A stretch of DNA of 64,000 bases from the NCBI GenBank assembly GCA_030157865.1, contig JAOATY010000006.1, forward strand, positions 8,127-72,126. The letters are read 5' to 3'. Source of the stretch: Candidatus Nanopelagicales bacterium (GTDB taxonomy: Bacteria; Actinomycetota; Actinomycetes; S36-B12; UBA5976). The notes beneath the pieces were generated by a model. The model was not told the origin of the DNA. It did no database searches and saw nothing but the letters and a program-made list of their open reading frames with translations. The position numbers and the translations under genes were made by a program. The stretch's first letter is position 1. Each line of letters starts with the position of its first letter. Positions 10,348-20,230 of the stretch are shown one piece after another.

Positions 10348-12387
10348 ATGTCGGATAACGAAGTAACACCAGAAACCAAACCACGTCGACGTGCCGCTGG
10401 CCGCCCTGCAGGACCTCCAGTTGATGGACCAGTTGAAGCAACTGACAAATCACCTGCCAAGGCTGCTGCTAAGAAAAAGGCCCCAGCTGCCAAGAAGGCA
10501 CCGATTGCAGTTCCGGTATTCCAGTCTGCTCCGGTGACTGCCGCGCCAGCCAAGAAAAAAGCAGCAGCTAAGTCCGCCAGCACTGAAGAGACACTTTCAG
10601 TAGCAAAGAAGGGCCAGGCGAAGAAAGTTCCAGCCAAGAAGGCTTCAGTTTCTGAGTCTGCTGACGCACCTGAATCAACATCAAATGAAACTTCCGAATC
10701 TGGCGAAGAGCGCACCGGTGGCAATAACCGCAATCGGAACCGTAATCGCCGCGGTGGCAAGAACAAGAATCGTGCCAAGTCCACTAATGGTGCCGAAGGT
10801 TCTGAAACAGAAGAAGGTTCAGCCGAAGTTGGCGAAGACGATTCAACTGAATCTGCCGAATCAGCATCAGCTCGCAAACGTAGTCGTAAGCGCACTCGCG
10901 ATGGTTCAGATAGTGAGTCGGGCTCAACTCGACTAGATGCAAAGCGCAACCGCCGCCGCGATGGCCGTGATGCTGGACGTCGCCGGGCACCAATCTTGAC
11001 TGAATCTGAATTCCTAGCTCGTCGTGAAAACGTAGAGCGCGTAATGGTTGTTCGTCAGCAAGGAGCCCGTACTCAAATTGCAGTTCTTGAAGATGGAATT
11101 GTTGTTGAGCATTACATCAACCAGTCCAGCAGTGGTTCACTAGTTGGCAACGTTTACTTGGGACGCGTTCAAAACGTATTGCCAGGTATGGAAGCTGCCT
11201 TCGTTGACATCGGCAAGGGACGTAACGCCGTTCTTTATGCAGGCGAAGTTAACTGGGATGCTGCTGGCCTTGATGGTCAGCCAAAGAAAATTGAAACTGC
11301 ACTAAAGTCTGGCGATCCAGTTCTAGTTCAGGTAACTAAGGATCCAGTTGGACAAAAGGGTGCACGTTTAACTAGCCAGATTTCTTTGCCAGGCCGTTTC
11401 TTGGTTTACGTGCCAAACAATCCGATGACAGGAATCTCTCGCAAACTTCCAGATCGCGAACGTTCCCGTCTAAAGACAATTTTGAAAGCGGTGGTCCCAG
11501 AAGATGCCGGCGTAATTGTTCGCACTGCATCTGAAGGTGCAAGTGAAGAGGAGTTAGGTCGCGACGTAGCCAGACTTGCTGCGCAGTGGACTGACATTGA
11601 AGCTAAGTCAAAAACCGCTTCACCGCCAACAATGCTTTACGGCGAGCCTGACATTTCCATCAAGGTTGTTCGCGACATCTTCAACGAAGATGTTAAGAAG
11701 TTAATTGTTTCTGGTGCAGACGCGTGGGAAACCGTTGAACAGTACGTATCGTATGTAGCACCTGATCTTGCTGATCGTTTGGAAAAGTATGTCGGTACAA
11801 CCGATGTATTCACTGAGTATCGAATTGATGAACAGATTGCTAAGGCTCTTGATCGCAAGGTTTACTTGCCTTCAGGTGGCTCACTAGTAATCGATCGCAC
11901 TGAAGCGATGACAGTTGTTGACGTTAACACTGGCAAGTTCATTGGCCAGGGTGGAAACCTTGAACAAACTGTCACCAAGAACAACATGGAAGCAGCTGAA
12001 GAAATTGTTCGACAGCTAAGACTTCGTGACATCGGTGGCATCATCGTTATCGACTTCATCGACATGGTTTTAGAAAGCAATCGCGATCAGGTAATCCGTC
12101 GCCTAATTGAATGCCTTGGTCGGGATCGCACTAAGCACCAGGTTGCTGAAGTTACCTCTCTAGGCCTGGTTCAAATGACCCGTAAGCGCATTGGCGCTGG
12201 CCTGCTGGAGGTATTCAGTGAGCCATGTGATCATTGCCAGGGCCGTGGAGCTGTAGTGAATATGGAAGGCCATGATTCCTCAAAAACCCCTAAAAATAAG
12301 GGTAAAAAGGGAAATCACGACCATTCCCACGACAATTCTGCAGATTCAACCCCAGATTCAACCCCCGAAGAGCCGGTCTCGGTTTGA
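10348..12387 (+). CDS. rne: Ribonuclease E/G family protein with long Lys/Ala- and Arg-rich N-terminal tail
   Basis: S1-like GNVYLGRVQNVLPGMEAAFVDIGKGRNAVLY, VDVNTGKF, CDHCQGRG zinc-link. Confidence 0.93.
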   Translation: MSDNEVTPETKPRRRAAGRPAGPPVDGPVEATDKSPAKAAAKKKAPAAKKAPIAVPVFQSAPVTAAPAKKKAAAKSASTEETLSVAKKGQAKKVPAKKASVSESADAPESTSNETSESGEERTGGNNRNRNRNRRGGKNKNRAKSTNGAEGSETEEGSAEVGEDDSTESAESASARKRSRKRTRDGSDSESGSTRLDAKRNRRRDGRDAGRRRAPILTESEFLARRENVERVMVVRQQGARTQIAVLEDGIVVEHYINQSSSGSLVGNVYLGRVQNVLPGMEAAFVDIGKGRNAVLYAGEVNWDAAGLDGQPKKIETALKSGDPVLVQVTKDPVGQKGARLTSQISLPGRFLVYVPNNPMTGISRKLPDRERSRLKTILKAVVPEDAGVIVRTASEGASEEELGRDVARLAAQWTDIEAKSKTASPPTMLYGEPDISIKVVRDIFNEDVKKLIVSGADAWETVEQYVSYVAPDLADRLEKYVGTTDVFTEYRIDEQIAKALDRKVYLPSGGSLVIDRTEAMTVVDVNTGKFIGQGGNLEQTVTKNNMEAAEEIVRQLRLRDIGGIIVIDFIDMVLESNRDQVIRRLIECLGRDRTKHQVAEVTSLGLVQMTRKRIGAGLLEVFSEPCDHCQGRGAVVNMEGHDSSKTPKNKGKKGNHDHSHDNSADSTPDSTPEEPVSV

Positions 12388-12438
12388 CCCTAAGGCCCTT
12401 AAGTCCGTAACCTTATGAGGCTTAAGACTTAGGGTTTT
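12388..12438 (+). promoter_or_regulatory. Long hairpin in rne-rplU intergenic region (terminator or r-protein leader candidate)
   Basis: ccctaag(12388-12394)..cttaag(12398-12403)..cttaag(12421-12426)..cttaggg(12428-12434) followed by TTTT. Confidence 0.5.
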
Positions 12439-12473
12439 CACCCGAAACAAGCATTAGTTCAAGGAGATACCTC

Positions 12474-13091
12474 GTGTACGCGATCGTTCGTGCTGGTGGC
12501 CGCCAGGAGAAAGTTGCCGTTGGCGACCTAATTAGCCTTGACCGCGTTCAAGCCAAGCCAGGCGAGACAGTGGTACTTCCAACTGTCTTGATCGTGGATG
12601 GCGACAAGGTCAACACCGACGCTAAGAGCGTCACAGTAACTGCTGAAGTTATTGACCACAACCGTGGACCAAAAATCGAAATTCTTCGTTACAAGAACAA
12701 GACTGGTTACCGTCGTCGTCAAGGACACCGTTCAGACCTAACTGATGTGCAAATTATTTCAATCGGTAGCGAGAAGATCGCTGCTGGTGACAAAGCAACT
12801 GCAAAGGCTAAGCCAGTAGTTGCAAAGAAGGCTGCACCTGCAAAGGCCGCATCTTCTAATTCCGATGCCAAGGCGACTAAAGCGCCTGCATCGGCTGCTG
12901 CAGAAGCAACAGAAGAAAAGCCAGTTGCAAAGAAGGCCGCTGCACCTGCTGCTAAGAAAACAGTATCTTCTGATTCCGATGCAAAGGCGACTAAAGCGCC
13001 AGCATCGGCAGCAAAGAAGGCCGCTGCACCTGCTGCAAAGAAAGCTGCCGCTCCAGCGAAAAAAGCTGCTCCGAAAAAAACAGAGAAGTAG
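12474..13091 (+). CDS. rplU: 50S ribosomal protein L21 with extended Lys/Ala-rich C-terminus
   Basis: [20 protein letters not shown] start, [20 protein letters not shown]; followed by rpmA. Confidence 0.95.
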   Translation: MYAIVRAGGRQEKVAVGDLISLDRVQAKPGETVVLPTVLIVDGDKVNTDAKSVTVTAEVIDHNRGPKIEILRYKNKTGYRRRQGHRSDLTDVQIISIGSEKIAAGDKATAKAKPVVAKKAAPAKAASSNSDAKATKAPASAAAEATEEKPVAKKAAAPAAKKTVSSDSDAKATKAPASAAKKAAAPAAKKAAAPAKKAAPKKTEK

Positions 13092-13100
13092 GTATAACTC

Positions 13101-13355
13101 ATGGCTCATAAAAAGGGTGCCTCCAGTACCAGAAACGGTCGCGATTCAAATGCACAGCGTTTGGGCGTAAAGCGTTTCGGTGGTCAGGTTGTTAACGCCG
13201 GAGAAATCATTGTTCGTCAGCGTGGCACACACTTTCACCCAGGTGAGAATGTTGGCCGTGGTGGAGATGACACACTTTTCGCACTAGCTGCTGGCGCTGT
13301 TCAGTTCGGTAGCCGTCGCGGTCGTCGTGTTATCAACATTGTCCCTGCGGAATAA
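13101..13355 (+). CDS. rpmA: 50S ribosomal protein L27
   Basis: [43 protein letters not shown]. Confidence 0.97.
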   Translation: MAHKKGASSTRNGRDSNAQRLGVKRFGGQVVNAGEIIVRQRGTHFHPGENVGRGGDDTLFALAAGAVQFGSRRGRRVINIVPAE

Positions 13356-13378
13356 TTCCGCGGAATTTTTGTAGATTG

Positions 13379-13408
13379 GCGGGTCCGGTTCGGGCCCGCT
13401 TTTCTTTT
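13379..13408 (+). terminator. Intrinsic terminator after rpmA
   Basis: gcgggtcc-ggttc-gggcccgc (8 bp with one GU) followed by ttttctttt. Confidence 0.75.
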
Positions 13409-13422
13409 GGAAAGGAGATTCA

Positions 13423-14934
13423 ATGACATCGTTTATCGATCAAGTAACTCTCCATGTCCAGGGCGGTAATGGCGGACACGGTTGTGCTTCAGTTCATCGT
13501 GAGAAATTCAAGCCATTAGGTGGACCTGATGGTGGCAATGGTGGCAATGGTGGCGACGTCGTACTTGTTGTTGATCCATCTGTTACAACTCTTCTAGATT
13601 TCCATCGCAGCCCTCATCGCAGTGCTGGTAACGGCAAGCCGGGTCAAGGCGATCATCGCAATGGTGCCTATGGCGAGCATCTCGAGCTATCCGTTCCCGA
13701 AGGAACTGTTGTTTCGCTTTCTGACGGCACTGTGTTAACCGACATGATGGGCGTTGGAACTCGCTTTGTAGTTGCTTCAGGTGGCCGAGGTGGCCTTGGT
13801 AACGCAGCTCTGGCCTCAACTAAACGTAAAGCGCCAGGCTTTGCTCTGTTGGGTGAAAAAGGCGTAACCCGAGATGTCATCCTTGAACTTAAGACTGTGG
13901 CAGATGTTGGCCTAGTTGGTTACCCAAGTGCCGGTAAATCATCTCTGATTGCAGCGATGTCTGCAGCTCGACCAAAGATTGCGGACTACCCATTCACCAC
14001 ATTGGAGCCAAACCTTGGTGTGGTTCGTTCTGGCGAAATGATCTTCACAATGGCAGACGTTCCTGGTCTGATTCCAGGTGCAAGCGAAGGCAAAGGTCTT
14101 GGGCTTGAATTCCTTCGCCACATCGAACGCTGTGCCGCGCTAGTTCACGTATTGGACTGCGCAACATTAGAACCTAATCGCGATCCGTTAACTGATCTAG
14201 ACGTAATCGAAAACGAACTTAAGCAATACGGCGGCTTAGAAGATCGACCACGCGTCGTTGTTTTGAACAAGATTGATATTCCAGAAGGTCGGGAACTGGC
14301 AGAGTTCGTACTTCCAGATCTACATGAACGCGGTTATCAAGTTTTCTTAGTTTCTGCAGTTAGCCATGAAGGACTTCGGGAACTTGGATTCGCGCTGGCT
14401 GACATCGTTAAGGCATCACGCGCTGAAGCTATCTTTGCGGCAGAGAATCGTCCACGCGTTATTGTCACACCTAAATCAGTTGATGATTCCGGCTTCACGG
14501 TCAAGGTTGAAAAGTCTGGCGCAGAAACCATTCGTTACCGCGTACTTGGTGAACGTCCAGAGCGCTGGATTCATCAAACTGATTTCTCAAACGATGAAGC
14601 AGTCGGTTACTTGGCAGATCGCCTAGCTCGCGCTGGCATTGAACTTGAACTAGCAAAAGCTGGCGCAGTAGCTGGTGACGAAGTTGTAATTGGCGATGGC
14701 CCGAGTGCAGTTGTCTTTGACTGGGCTCCGACAGCAGGCGACTTACATCAAGGTCCACGTGGCACCGATCAGCGCCTTTACGACAAGCGTCGTCTAAGTG
14801 CGGAGGAGCGTCTAGCGATCCACAGAATTCGTCAATACGGAACTGGGGAACCAGAAGAATCTGTAGTTGAAATTATCGATCCACTAATCATCGAAGATTT
14901 TGATGGAGATTTAGATGACGGCAGCGCGAACTGA
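13423..14934 (+). CDS. obg: GTPase ObgE/CgtA
   Basis: Gly-rich Obg domain [17 protein letters not shown]1 [30 protein letters not shown]. Confidence 0.95.
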   Translation: MTSFIDQVTLHVQGGNGGHGCASVHREKFKPLGGPDGGNGGNGGDVVLVVDPSVTTLLDFHRSPHRSAGNGKPGQGDHRNGAYGEHLELSVPEGTVVSLSDGTVLTDMMGVGTRFVVASGGRGGLGNAALASTKRKAPGFALLGEKGVTRDVILELKTVADVGLVGYPSAGKSSLIAAMSAARPKIADYPFTTLEPNLGVVRSGEMIFTMADVPGLIPGASEGKGLGLEFLRHIERCAALVHVLDCATLEPNRDPLTDLDVIENELKQYGGLEDRPRVVVLNKIDIPEGRELAEFVLPDLHERGYQVFLVSAVSHEGLRELGFALADIVKASRAEAIFAAENRPRVIVTPKSVDDSGFTVKVEKSGAETIRYRVLGERPERWIHQTDFSNDEAVGYLADRLARAGIELELAKAGAVAGDEVVIGDGPSAVVFDWAPTAGDLHQGPRGTDQRLYDKRRLSAEERLAIHRIRQYGTGEPEESVVEIIDPLIIEDFDGDLDDGSAN

Positions 14935-16033
14935 GATAACGACAGCCAGACGCATTGTCGTCAAAGTCGGCTCGTCATCACTCACCACTAGATCAGGTGG
15001 GATCGATGTTGATCGGGTAAATGCTCTTGTAAAAGTAATTGCCGAAAAGAAACTTTCCGGATCCCAGATAATTTTGGTTTCAAGTGGAGCAATTGCTGCA
15101 GGTCTAGCCCCACTTGGCTTAGCTTCTCGGCCATCAGATGTTGCGACGCAGCAAGCAGCAGCAAGTGTTGGCCAGTCTTTGTTGGTTTCCCAATATGCAA
15201 GCGGCTTCAATGAATTCGGAATAACTGTTGGACAGGTACTCCTTACTGCAGCAGATGTTTTGCGTCGAGCAAATTACCGAAATGCCCAGCGGGGATTAAA
15301 CCGCCTGCTCGAACTAGGAATTCTTCCGATCGTTAACGAGAACGACACGGTTGCAACAGATGAAATTAGATTTGGCGACAATGATCGACTTGCTGCCTTA
15401 GTGGCGCAAGTTGTCCAAGCTGATGCTCTAGTTCTACTTTCTGACGTACCAGGACTTTTTGATGGACCACCTGAATTGGAAAATAGCCAACTAATTTCCC
15501 GGGTTGAATCCATGGACGAACTAGCTAACGTACAAATTGGTGGCACTGGTTCAGCCGGAGTTGGACTTGGTGGAATGACTACCAAAGTTGAAGCCGCTCG
15601 AATTGCAACAGCAGCCGGAATTCCTACTGTGGTCACCTCAGCAGATTTAGCCGAGTCGGTTCTTTCTGGTTCAGAGGTAGGAACGCTGTTTACTGCTTCC
15701 AGTTCCAAAATTCCAACCAGATTACTTTGGTTAACTTATGCGACGACTTCGCAAGGATCCATTGTCATTGATGAAGGTGCTGTGACTGCGGTTGTAGAGA
15801 AAAGACTTTCACTTTTGCCAGCTGGAGTTGTTTCAGTTCAAGGTATGTTCACAGCTGGTGATCCAGTAGATGTTTGCGATCCAAGCGGCAAGGTTCTGGC
15901 GAGAGGAATTGTTTCATTCGATTCCGACGAGTTACCAGGAATGGTTGGAAAACGCACAGCCGACCTGTTGCAAGAATTTGGAGCAGGATTTGATCGTGAA
16001 GTGATACATCGAGATGACATGGTGGTCTTGTGA
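14915..16033 (+). CDS. proB: Glutamate 5-kinase
   Basis: [33 protein letters not shown]-terminal PUA-like domain. Confidence 0.94.
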   Translation: MTAARTEITTARRIVVKVGSSSLTTRSGGIDVDRVNALVKVIAEKKLSGSQIILVSSGAIAAGLAPLGLASRPSDVATQQAAASVGQSLLVSQYASGFNEFGITVGQVLLTAADVLRRANYRNAQRGLNRLLELGILPIVNENDTVATDEIRFGDNDRLAALVAQVVQADALVLLSDVPGLFDGPPELENSQLISRVESMDELANVQIGGTGSAGVGLGGMTTKVEAARIATAAGIPTVVTSADLAESVLSGSEVGTLFTASSSKIPTRLLWLTYATTSQGSIVIDEGAVTAVVEKRLSLLPAGVVSVQGMFTAGDPVDVCDPSGKVLARGIVSFDSDELPGMVGKRTADLLQEFGAGFDREVIHRDDMVVL

Positions 16034-17304
16034 TGAGCACTGAAGAGTCAGAAGTTACCAGGCTTGCCAAGGCTGCGCGGATTGCGGCGCGTGAATTAGC
16101 AAATTGCTCACGCGCTCAAAAAGACGAGGCACTTTCCTTAATGGCTCAGGCAATTGTTGCAAGCTCTCCTGAGGTCATTGCTGCCAACAAGATTGATGTT
16201 TCGAATGCAATTTCCGCCAATGTTGATCCAGCCATAATTGATCGACTCACGTTAGATCAGGCTCGAATCCAGCTCCTAGCTGACGGCCTTATGGATATCT
16301 CAAAACTACCTGATCCAGTAGGCGAAACCATTCGCGAATTCGATGTTCCATCTGGGCTGCACATCACCCAGCGCCGAGTTCCATTTGGCGTAGTTGCTGT
16401 TATCTATGAAGCTCGTCCAAATGTGACAGTAGATACTGCGGGACTCACTTTGAAAAGCGGAAACTGCGCGCTACTTCGCGGGTCTGCGTCCGCATCGGAA
16501 ACGAATCTAAAGCTTGTTGAAGTAATGCGATCGGCGCTTTCTAAGTCAGCAGTGCCTGTGGAAGCGATTCAACTAGTTTCGGCCGAGTCACATGAATCTG
16601 TAGGGGAGTTACTCAAGGCCAGAGGTTTGATCGATGTGGTTATTCCGCGTGGTGGTGGCGCTCTGATTGAAAGAGTTGTAACCGAGTCGGTAGTTCCGGT
16701 TATTGAAACTGGAGTTGGCAACTGTCATGTTTACATTGATAAGTCGGCAGACTTTGCTAAGGCAATTTCAATTGCAATTAATTCCAAGGTTCAGCGGGTA
16801 AGTGTCTGTAATGCAGCTGAAACCATACTGATTCATAGCGAAATAGCCGATGAGTTTGTTCCTGAATTGATGCGAGCCTTTAAATCCGAAGGTGTAACTA
16901 TTCATGGAGATGACTCAGTCTCTGAATATGCAGCTAATGCTGGGACGCAGTTCAAGCTGGCCACAAATTCTGATTGGGCGGACGAGTATTACTCACTTGA
17001 TATCGCGGCAAGAGTTGTAAGTGACATTGACGAAGCCTTGGGACACATTCAGAAGTGGTCTACGGGCCATACTGAAGCGATTGTGGCAACAGATGATGTG
17101 GCAATTTCGAGATTCACTTCGGAATTAGATTCTGCAGTTGTAATGGTTAATGCATCCACACGTTTCACCGACGGTGGTGAGTTTGGATTTGGTGCAGAGA
17201 TTGGTATCTCGACCCAGAAACTTCATGCCCGTGGTCCAATGGGGCTTCAGGAAATGACAACTTCAACTTACGTTGTAGTTGGCGACGGCCACACTAGAAA
17301 TTAG
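16030..17304 (+). CDS. proA: Glutamate-5-semialdehyde dehydrogenase
   Basis: RRVPFGVVAVIYEARPNVTVD; VQRVSVCNAAETILIH; GGEFGFGAEIGISTQKLHARGPMGL. Confidence 0.95.
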   Translation: MMSTEESEVTRLAKAARIAARELANCSRAQKDEALSLMAQAIVASSPEVIAANKIDVSNAISANVDPAIIDRLTLDQARIQLLADGLMDISKLPDPVGETIREFDVPSGLHITQRRVPFGVVAVIYEARPNVTVDTAGLTLKSGNCALLRGSASASETNLKLVEVMRSALSKSAVPVEAIQLVSAESHESVGELLKARGLIDVVIPRGGGALIERVVTESVVPVIETGVGNCHVYIDKSADFAKAISIAINSKVQRVSVCNAAETILIHSEIADEFVPELMRAFKSEGVTIHGDDSVSEYAANAGTQFKLATNSDWADEYYSLDIAARVVSDIDEALGHIQKWSTGHTEAIVATDDVAISRFTSELDSAVVMVNASTRFTDGGEFGFGAEIGISTQKLHARGPMGLQEMTTSTYVVVGDGHTRN

Positions 17305-18413
17305 CTAGGCAATCGCCATTGTGGCGTGCTTTGCTTACCGCCAAGAGCTAACTCTGCAGTTATCTTTCCAATCGTTGGCACAAATTTGAATCCATGACCT
17401 GAGCACGGGGAACAAACAGTTATTGGTCCGCGGCGATCCAGAATGAAATCTTCTTCTGGAGTATTGGTAAATAAGCACGTGGTTGCTTCAGCAGTATCTA
17501 GATCCAGGCCTGGGAACCAATGTTCAACATATTGCTTCATCTCGGTTAAGTGCTTCTGGCTGATTTCAAAATCTCGATTGTCGGGGTCAATTGCTTCTCG
17601 ATCACTCCAGGTGCCAACTTTGACGCCTTCGCCAGGTGTATACAGGCCATAGGCACTGGCCTCTAATGGAGAGCCACCACGACCATTGGCTCCATGGTGA
17701 AGAAAGCTTGGCCATAATGATTCTGCTTCGAGTCCAGCTTTTGGCTGGAAGTGAGCAGGTTGGCCAGCGTCAACAATTAGCTCGGGAAGATGAATTAGGT
17801 GACCTACTAGTTTTTCGACCCAGCCACCCGCAGCAACAATCAAGGACGGGGTTCGCCACGTTTTGAATTCAGTTTCAACAATCGCGTGATCACCATCAAG
17901 CTGAATAGATAAGACGCGGGTGTTCAAGTGAACATCGCCACCAAGTTCTTGGGTGCGCCGAATCAACGTTGAAACTGTTTTGTCTGCGAAACAGCGACCA
18001 CCCTCAGGGCTGTAGATCACGTGGTCTTCAAAATTCATTCCAGGCCATCGACTTTTTGCCTCGGCAGCATCCATTCGCTCGTATGCACGGTTGTGACGGT
18101 CAAGGCTGATGGCAATCTCGTCGATTGCTTCTTTATAGCCATGGTCGAGCTGACCATTCTGTTCGAGTAAGTGTTCGCCAGAATCCGCTTCTAATTCACG
18201 CCAGTCGGGAAGTGCTCGAGCGGCAAGATCTGTGTAGAGGGGAGTGCGATATGAAAGCCTAAAAATTCGGGTTCCACCGTGGGAGCTGCCTTTGTTGTGG
18301 GCAACACCAAACTGTTCGATTAGGGCAACATCTCGGCCCTGCAGGGCAAGCTGCCAAGCAGTTGCACTGCCCATAGCGCCAGCGCCGATCACAACATGAT
18401 CAATATGTTCCAA
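17301..18413 (-). CDS. Monomeric sarcosine oxidase/N-methyl-tryptophan oxidase-like FAD-dependent oxidase
   Basis: N-terminal VIGAGAMGSATAWQLALQGRDVALIEQF dinucleotide fold; GSSHGGTRIFRLSY; CLFTNTPEEDFILDR. Confidence 0.85.
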   Translation of the reverse strand: MEHIDHVVIGAGAMGSATAWQLALQGRDVALIEQFGVAHNKGSSHGGTRIFRLSYRTPLYTDLAARALPDWRELEADSGEHLLEQNGQLDHGYKEAIDEIAISLDRHNRAYERMDAAEAKSRWPGMNFEDHVIYSPEGGRCFADKTVSTLIRRTQELGGDVHLNTRVLSIQLDGDHAIVETEFKTWRTPSLIVAAGGWVEKLVGHLIHLPELIVDAGQPAHFQPKAGLEAESLWPSFLHHGANGRGGSPLEASAYGLYTPGEGVKVGTWSDREAIDPDNRDFEISQKHLTEMKQYVEHWFPGLDLDTAEATTCLFTNTPEEDFILDRRGPITVCSPCSGHGFKFVPTIGKITAELALGGKQSTPQWRLPS

Positions 18414-18473
18414 GGCAATTACCCTTCAACTTCGGCGATTAGCACAACACTAGTTGCAAGTATTCTTGTAGGT

Positions 18474-19040
18474 ATGAAGGTTGGCATATTGGGCGGGACT
18501 TTTGACCCGATTCATATTGGCCACTTGATTGCTGCCAGCTCAGTTTATGAAGCACTTAACTTAGATACGGTTGTTTTCATTCCAGCAGGTGACCCATGGC
18601 AAAAACGGGATCGAGATTTAAGCGCGGGTCAACAACGTCTTGAAATGGTGAAGTTAGCGATTGCTGGCAATGACAGGTTTCAGGCAAGCGACATCGAAAT
18701 TGCACGAAGTGGCGCAACATATGCGATCGATACCGTGCGCGAATGGAAGAAACTAAATCCAGCAGATGAAATTTTCTGGATAGTTGGGTCTGATGCATTA
18801 AGCGGAATTCCAGGTTGGCATGAATGGGAATCTTTTGTCAGCGAAGTAACAATTGTTGCGGTTAATCGCATCGGACAAAATGACCCAGTGCCTTTTGATT
18901 TTGTTTCAGTTGAGATGCCAGAAGTGAGAATCTCTGCAACGGAACTTCGCGACAGATTCACAAACAAATTAGATACGCAGTATTTAGTTCCGCAAAAAGT
19001 GAGTCAGTACATTTCAGATCAAGGTCTGTATCAAGCGTGA
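18474..19040 (+). CDS. nadD: Nicotinate-nucleotide adenylyltransferase
   Basis: MKVGILGGTFDPIHIGHL. ORF extended to 18396; true start set at ATG 18474. Confidence 0.94.
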   Translation: MKVGILGGTFDPIHIGHLIAASSVYEALNLDTVVFIPAGDPWQKRDRDLSAGQQRLEMVKLAIAGNDRFQASDIEIARSGATYAIDTVREWKKLNPADEIFWIVGSDALSGIPGWHEWESFVSEVTIVAVNRIGQNDPVPFDFVSVEMPEVRISATELRDRFTNKLDTQYLVPQKVSQYISDQGLYQA

Positions 19041-19834
19041 ATCGAATTCCATCATTCTTAAAGTGGTTGATTAGCTCTATCTTGGCGGTTGCTTTACTTA
19101 CCGGTGTTTTTGTTTTACGTGGCGACGGTCAAGCAGCGCCACTTCCAGCGGAAGTGACCGCATCGCCAACTTCAAGCTCAACGGCTGAGCCAGCAACAGA
19201 TATAAACAATTTGTTGATTGCCTTAATTGATTCCGAACAAAAGATTGTTTCAGTTACGGTCCTCAAGCAATCAAGCGATGGAACAAACCTCGCGGTAGTA
19301 AACATCGATCCTGAAACTTTGATAGTTCCGCCGGGACAAGGTTTTGTGCCAATCAGCGATGCAGGACTACAGGGTTCCTTTGATGGAGTAGATCAAGCCA
19401 TCTCCGGCGCACTTGGAATCCCAATAGATGGATCTATGTATCTTCAGCGACTGGCTCTTGCCGGTCTAGTTGATGGTGTTGGTGGCGTAACGATTGATTC
19501 GGACAATCTTTATCGAGTAAGTGAATCAGGGGAGGCAGCGCAATACGTTCGACCGGGAACTGCGCTTTTGCCTGGTGGACTAGCGGCCGGCTATGCCATG
19601 GTGAAATCGAAATTTGAAACTACCGATCAATTCATGAATCGAACTAACCAAGTCTTGCGCGCCGTGTTTGAAAATCAGCAAGGTGATGAGGCTCGAGTTG
19701 ATGAAGTACTTTCCGCTCTGGGCTCATTAGCGAAATCAAATGTTCCAACGCAAAGCATTGCTCGATTAATCGTCGAACTTCGCGCAGCAAACCTATGGTC
19801 AAGCGCCAACATTTCCCGCGTACCAGTTAATTAA
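19037..19834 (+). CDS. LytR/CpsA/Psr (LCP)-like secreted or membrane-anchored protein, degenerate
   Basis: N-terminal signal anchor; LCP-like order (DINNLLIALI..VSVTVL..LAGLVDGVGGVTID); sits between nadD and rsfS. Confidence 0.6.
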   Translation: MNRIPSFLKWLISSILAVALLTGVFVLRGDGQAAPLPAEVTASPTSSSTAEPATDINNLLIALIDSEQKIVSVTVLKQSSDGTNLAVVNIDPETLIVPPGQGFVPISDAGLQGSFDGVDQAISGALGIPIDGSMYLQRLALAGLVDGVGGVTIDSDNLYRVSESGEAAQYVRPGTALLPGGLAAGYAMVKSKFETTDQFMNRTNQVLRAVFENQQGDEARVDEVLSALGSLAKSNVPTQSIARLIVELRAANLWSSANISRVPVN

Positions 19835-19861
19835 GTAGTCTTAGAGTTCTAAACAGAAAGT

Positions 19862-20230
19862 GTGGAGTTTGTGGCTGCCTCTGAACATGCCTTAAAGATT
19901 GCAAAGATTGCGGCGCAAGCGGCTTATGACAAGAAAGCAGAAAACATAGTTCTGCTTGATGTCAGCGAGCACTTGGTCATTACTGACATCTTCTTAATAG
20001 CTTCTGCAGATAACGAACGACAAGTTGGCGCGATTGTTGATGCGATTGAAGCTGCCCTCGATGAAATTGATGTCGATCCAATTCGCCGCGAAGGAAATCG
20101 TGAAGGTCGATGGGTACTCCTTGATTACTTCGATATTGTTGTACACGTTCAGCAAGATGAAGAGCGCAGTCTGTATGACCTAGAAAGACTTTGGAGCGAT
20201 TGCCCACACATCCCAGTGGAATTGGTATGA
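19862..20230 (+). CDS. rsfS: Ribosome silencing factor RsfS
   Basis: DKKAENIVLLDVSEHLVITDIFLIASADNERQV; REGNREGRWVLLDYFDIVVHVQQDEERSLYDLERLW. Confidence 0.94.
   Translation: MEFVAASEHALKIAKIAAQAAYDKKAENIVLLDVSEHLVITDIFLIASADNERQVGAIVDAIEAALDEIDVDPIRREGNREGRWVLLDYFDIVVHVQQDEERSLYDLERLWSDCPHIPVELV

Noticed and set aside
10281-10949. 222-aa minus-strand ORF antisense to rne
   Set aside because: Ser/Arg/Ala low-complexity shadow of the Lys/Ala-rich rne tail; no recognisable domain and no start context.
12719-13109. Minus-strand ORFs rich in Ala/Phe or Cys/Ser opposite rplU
   Set aside because: Mirror translations of the repetitive L21 tail.
13500-13560. GGN repeats (gatggtggcaatggtggcaatggtggc) as a possible mobile or phase-variable repeat
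   Set aside because: Encodes the conserved Gly-rich Obg domain found in all Obg proteins.
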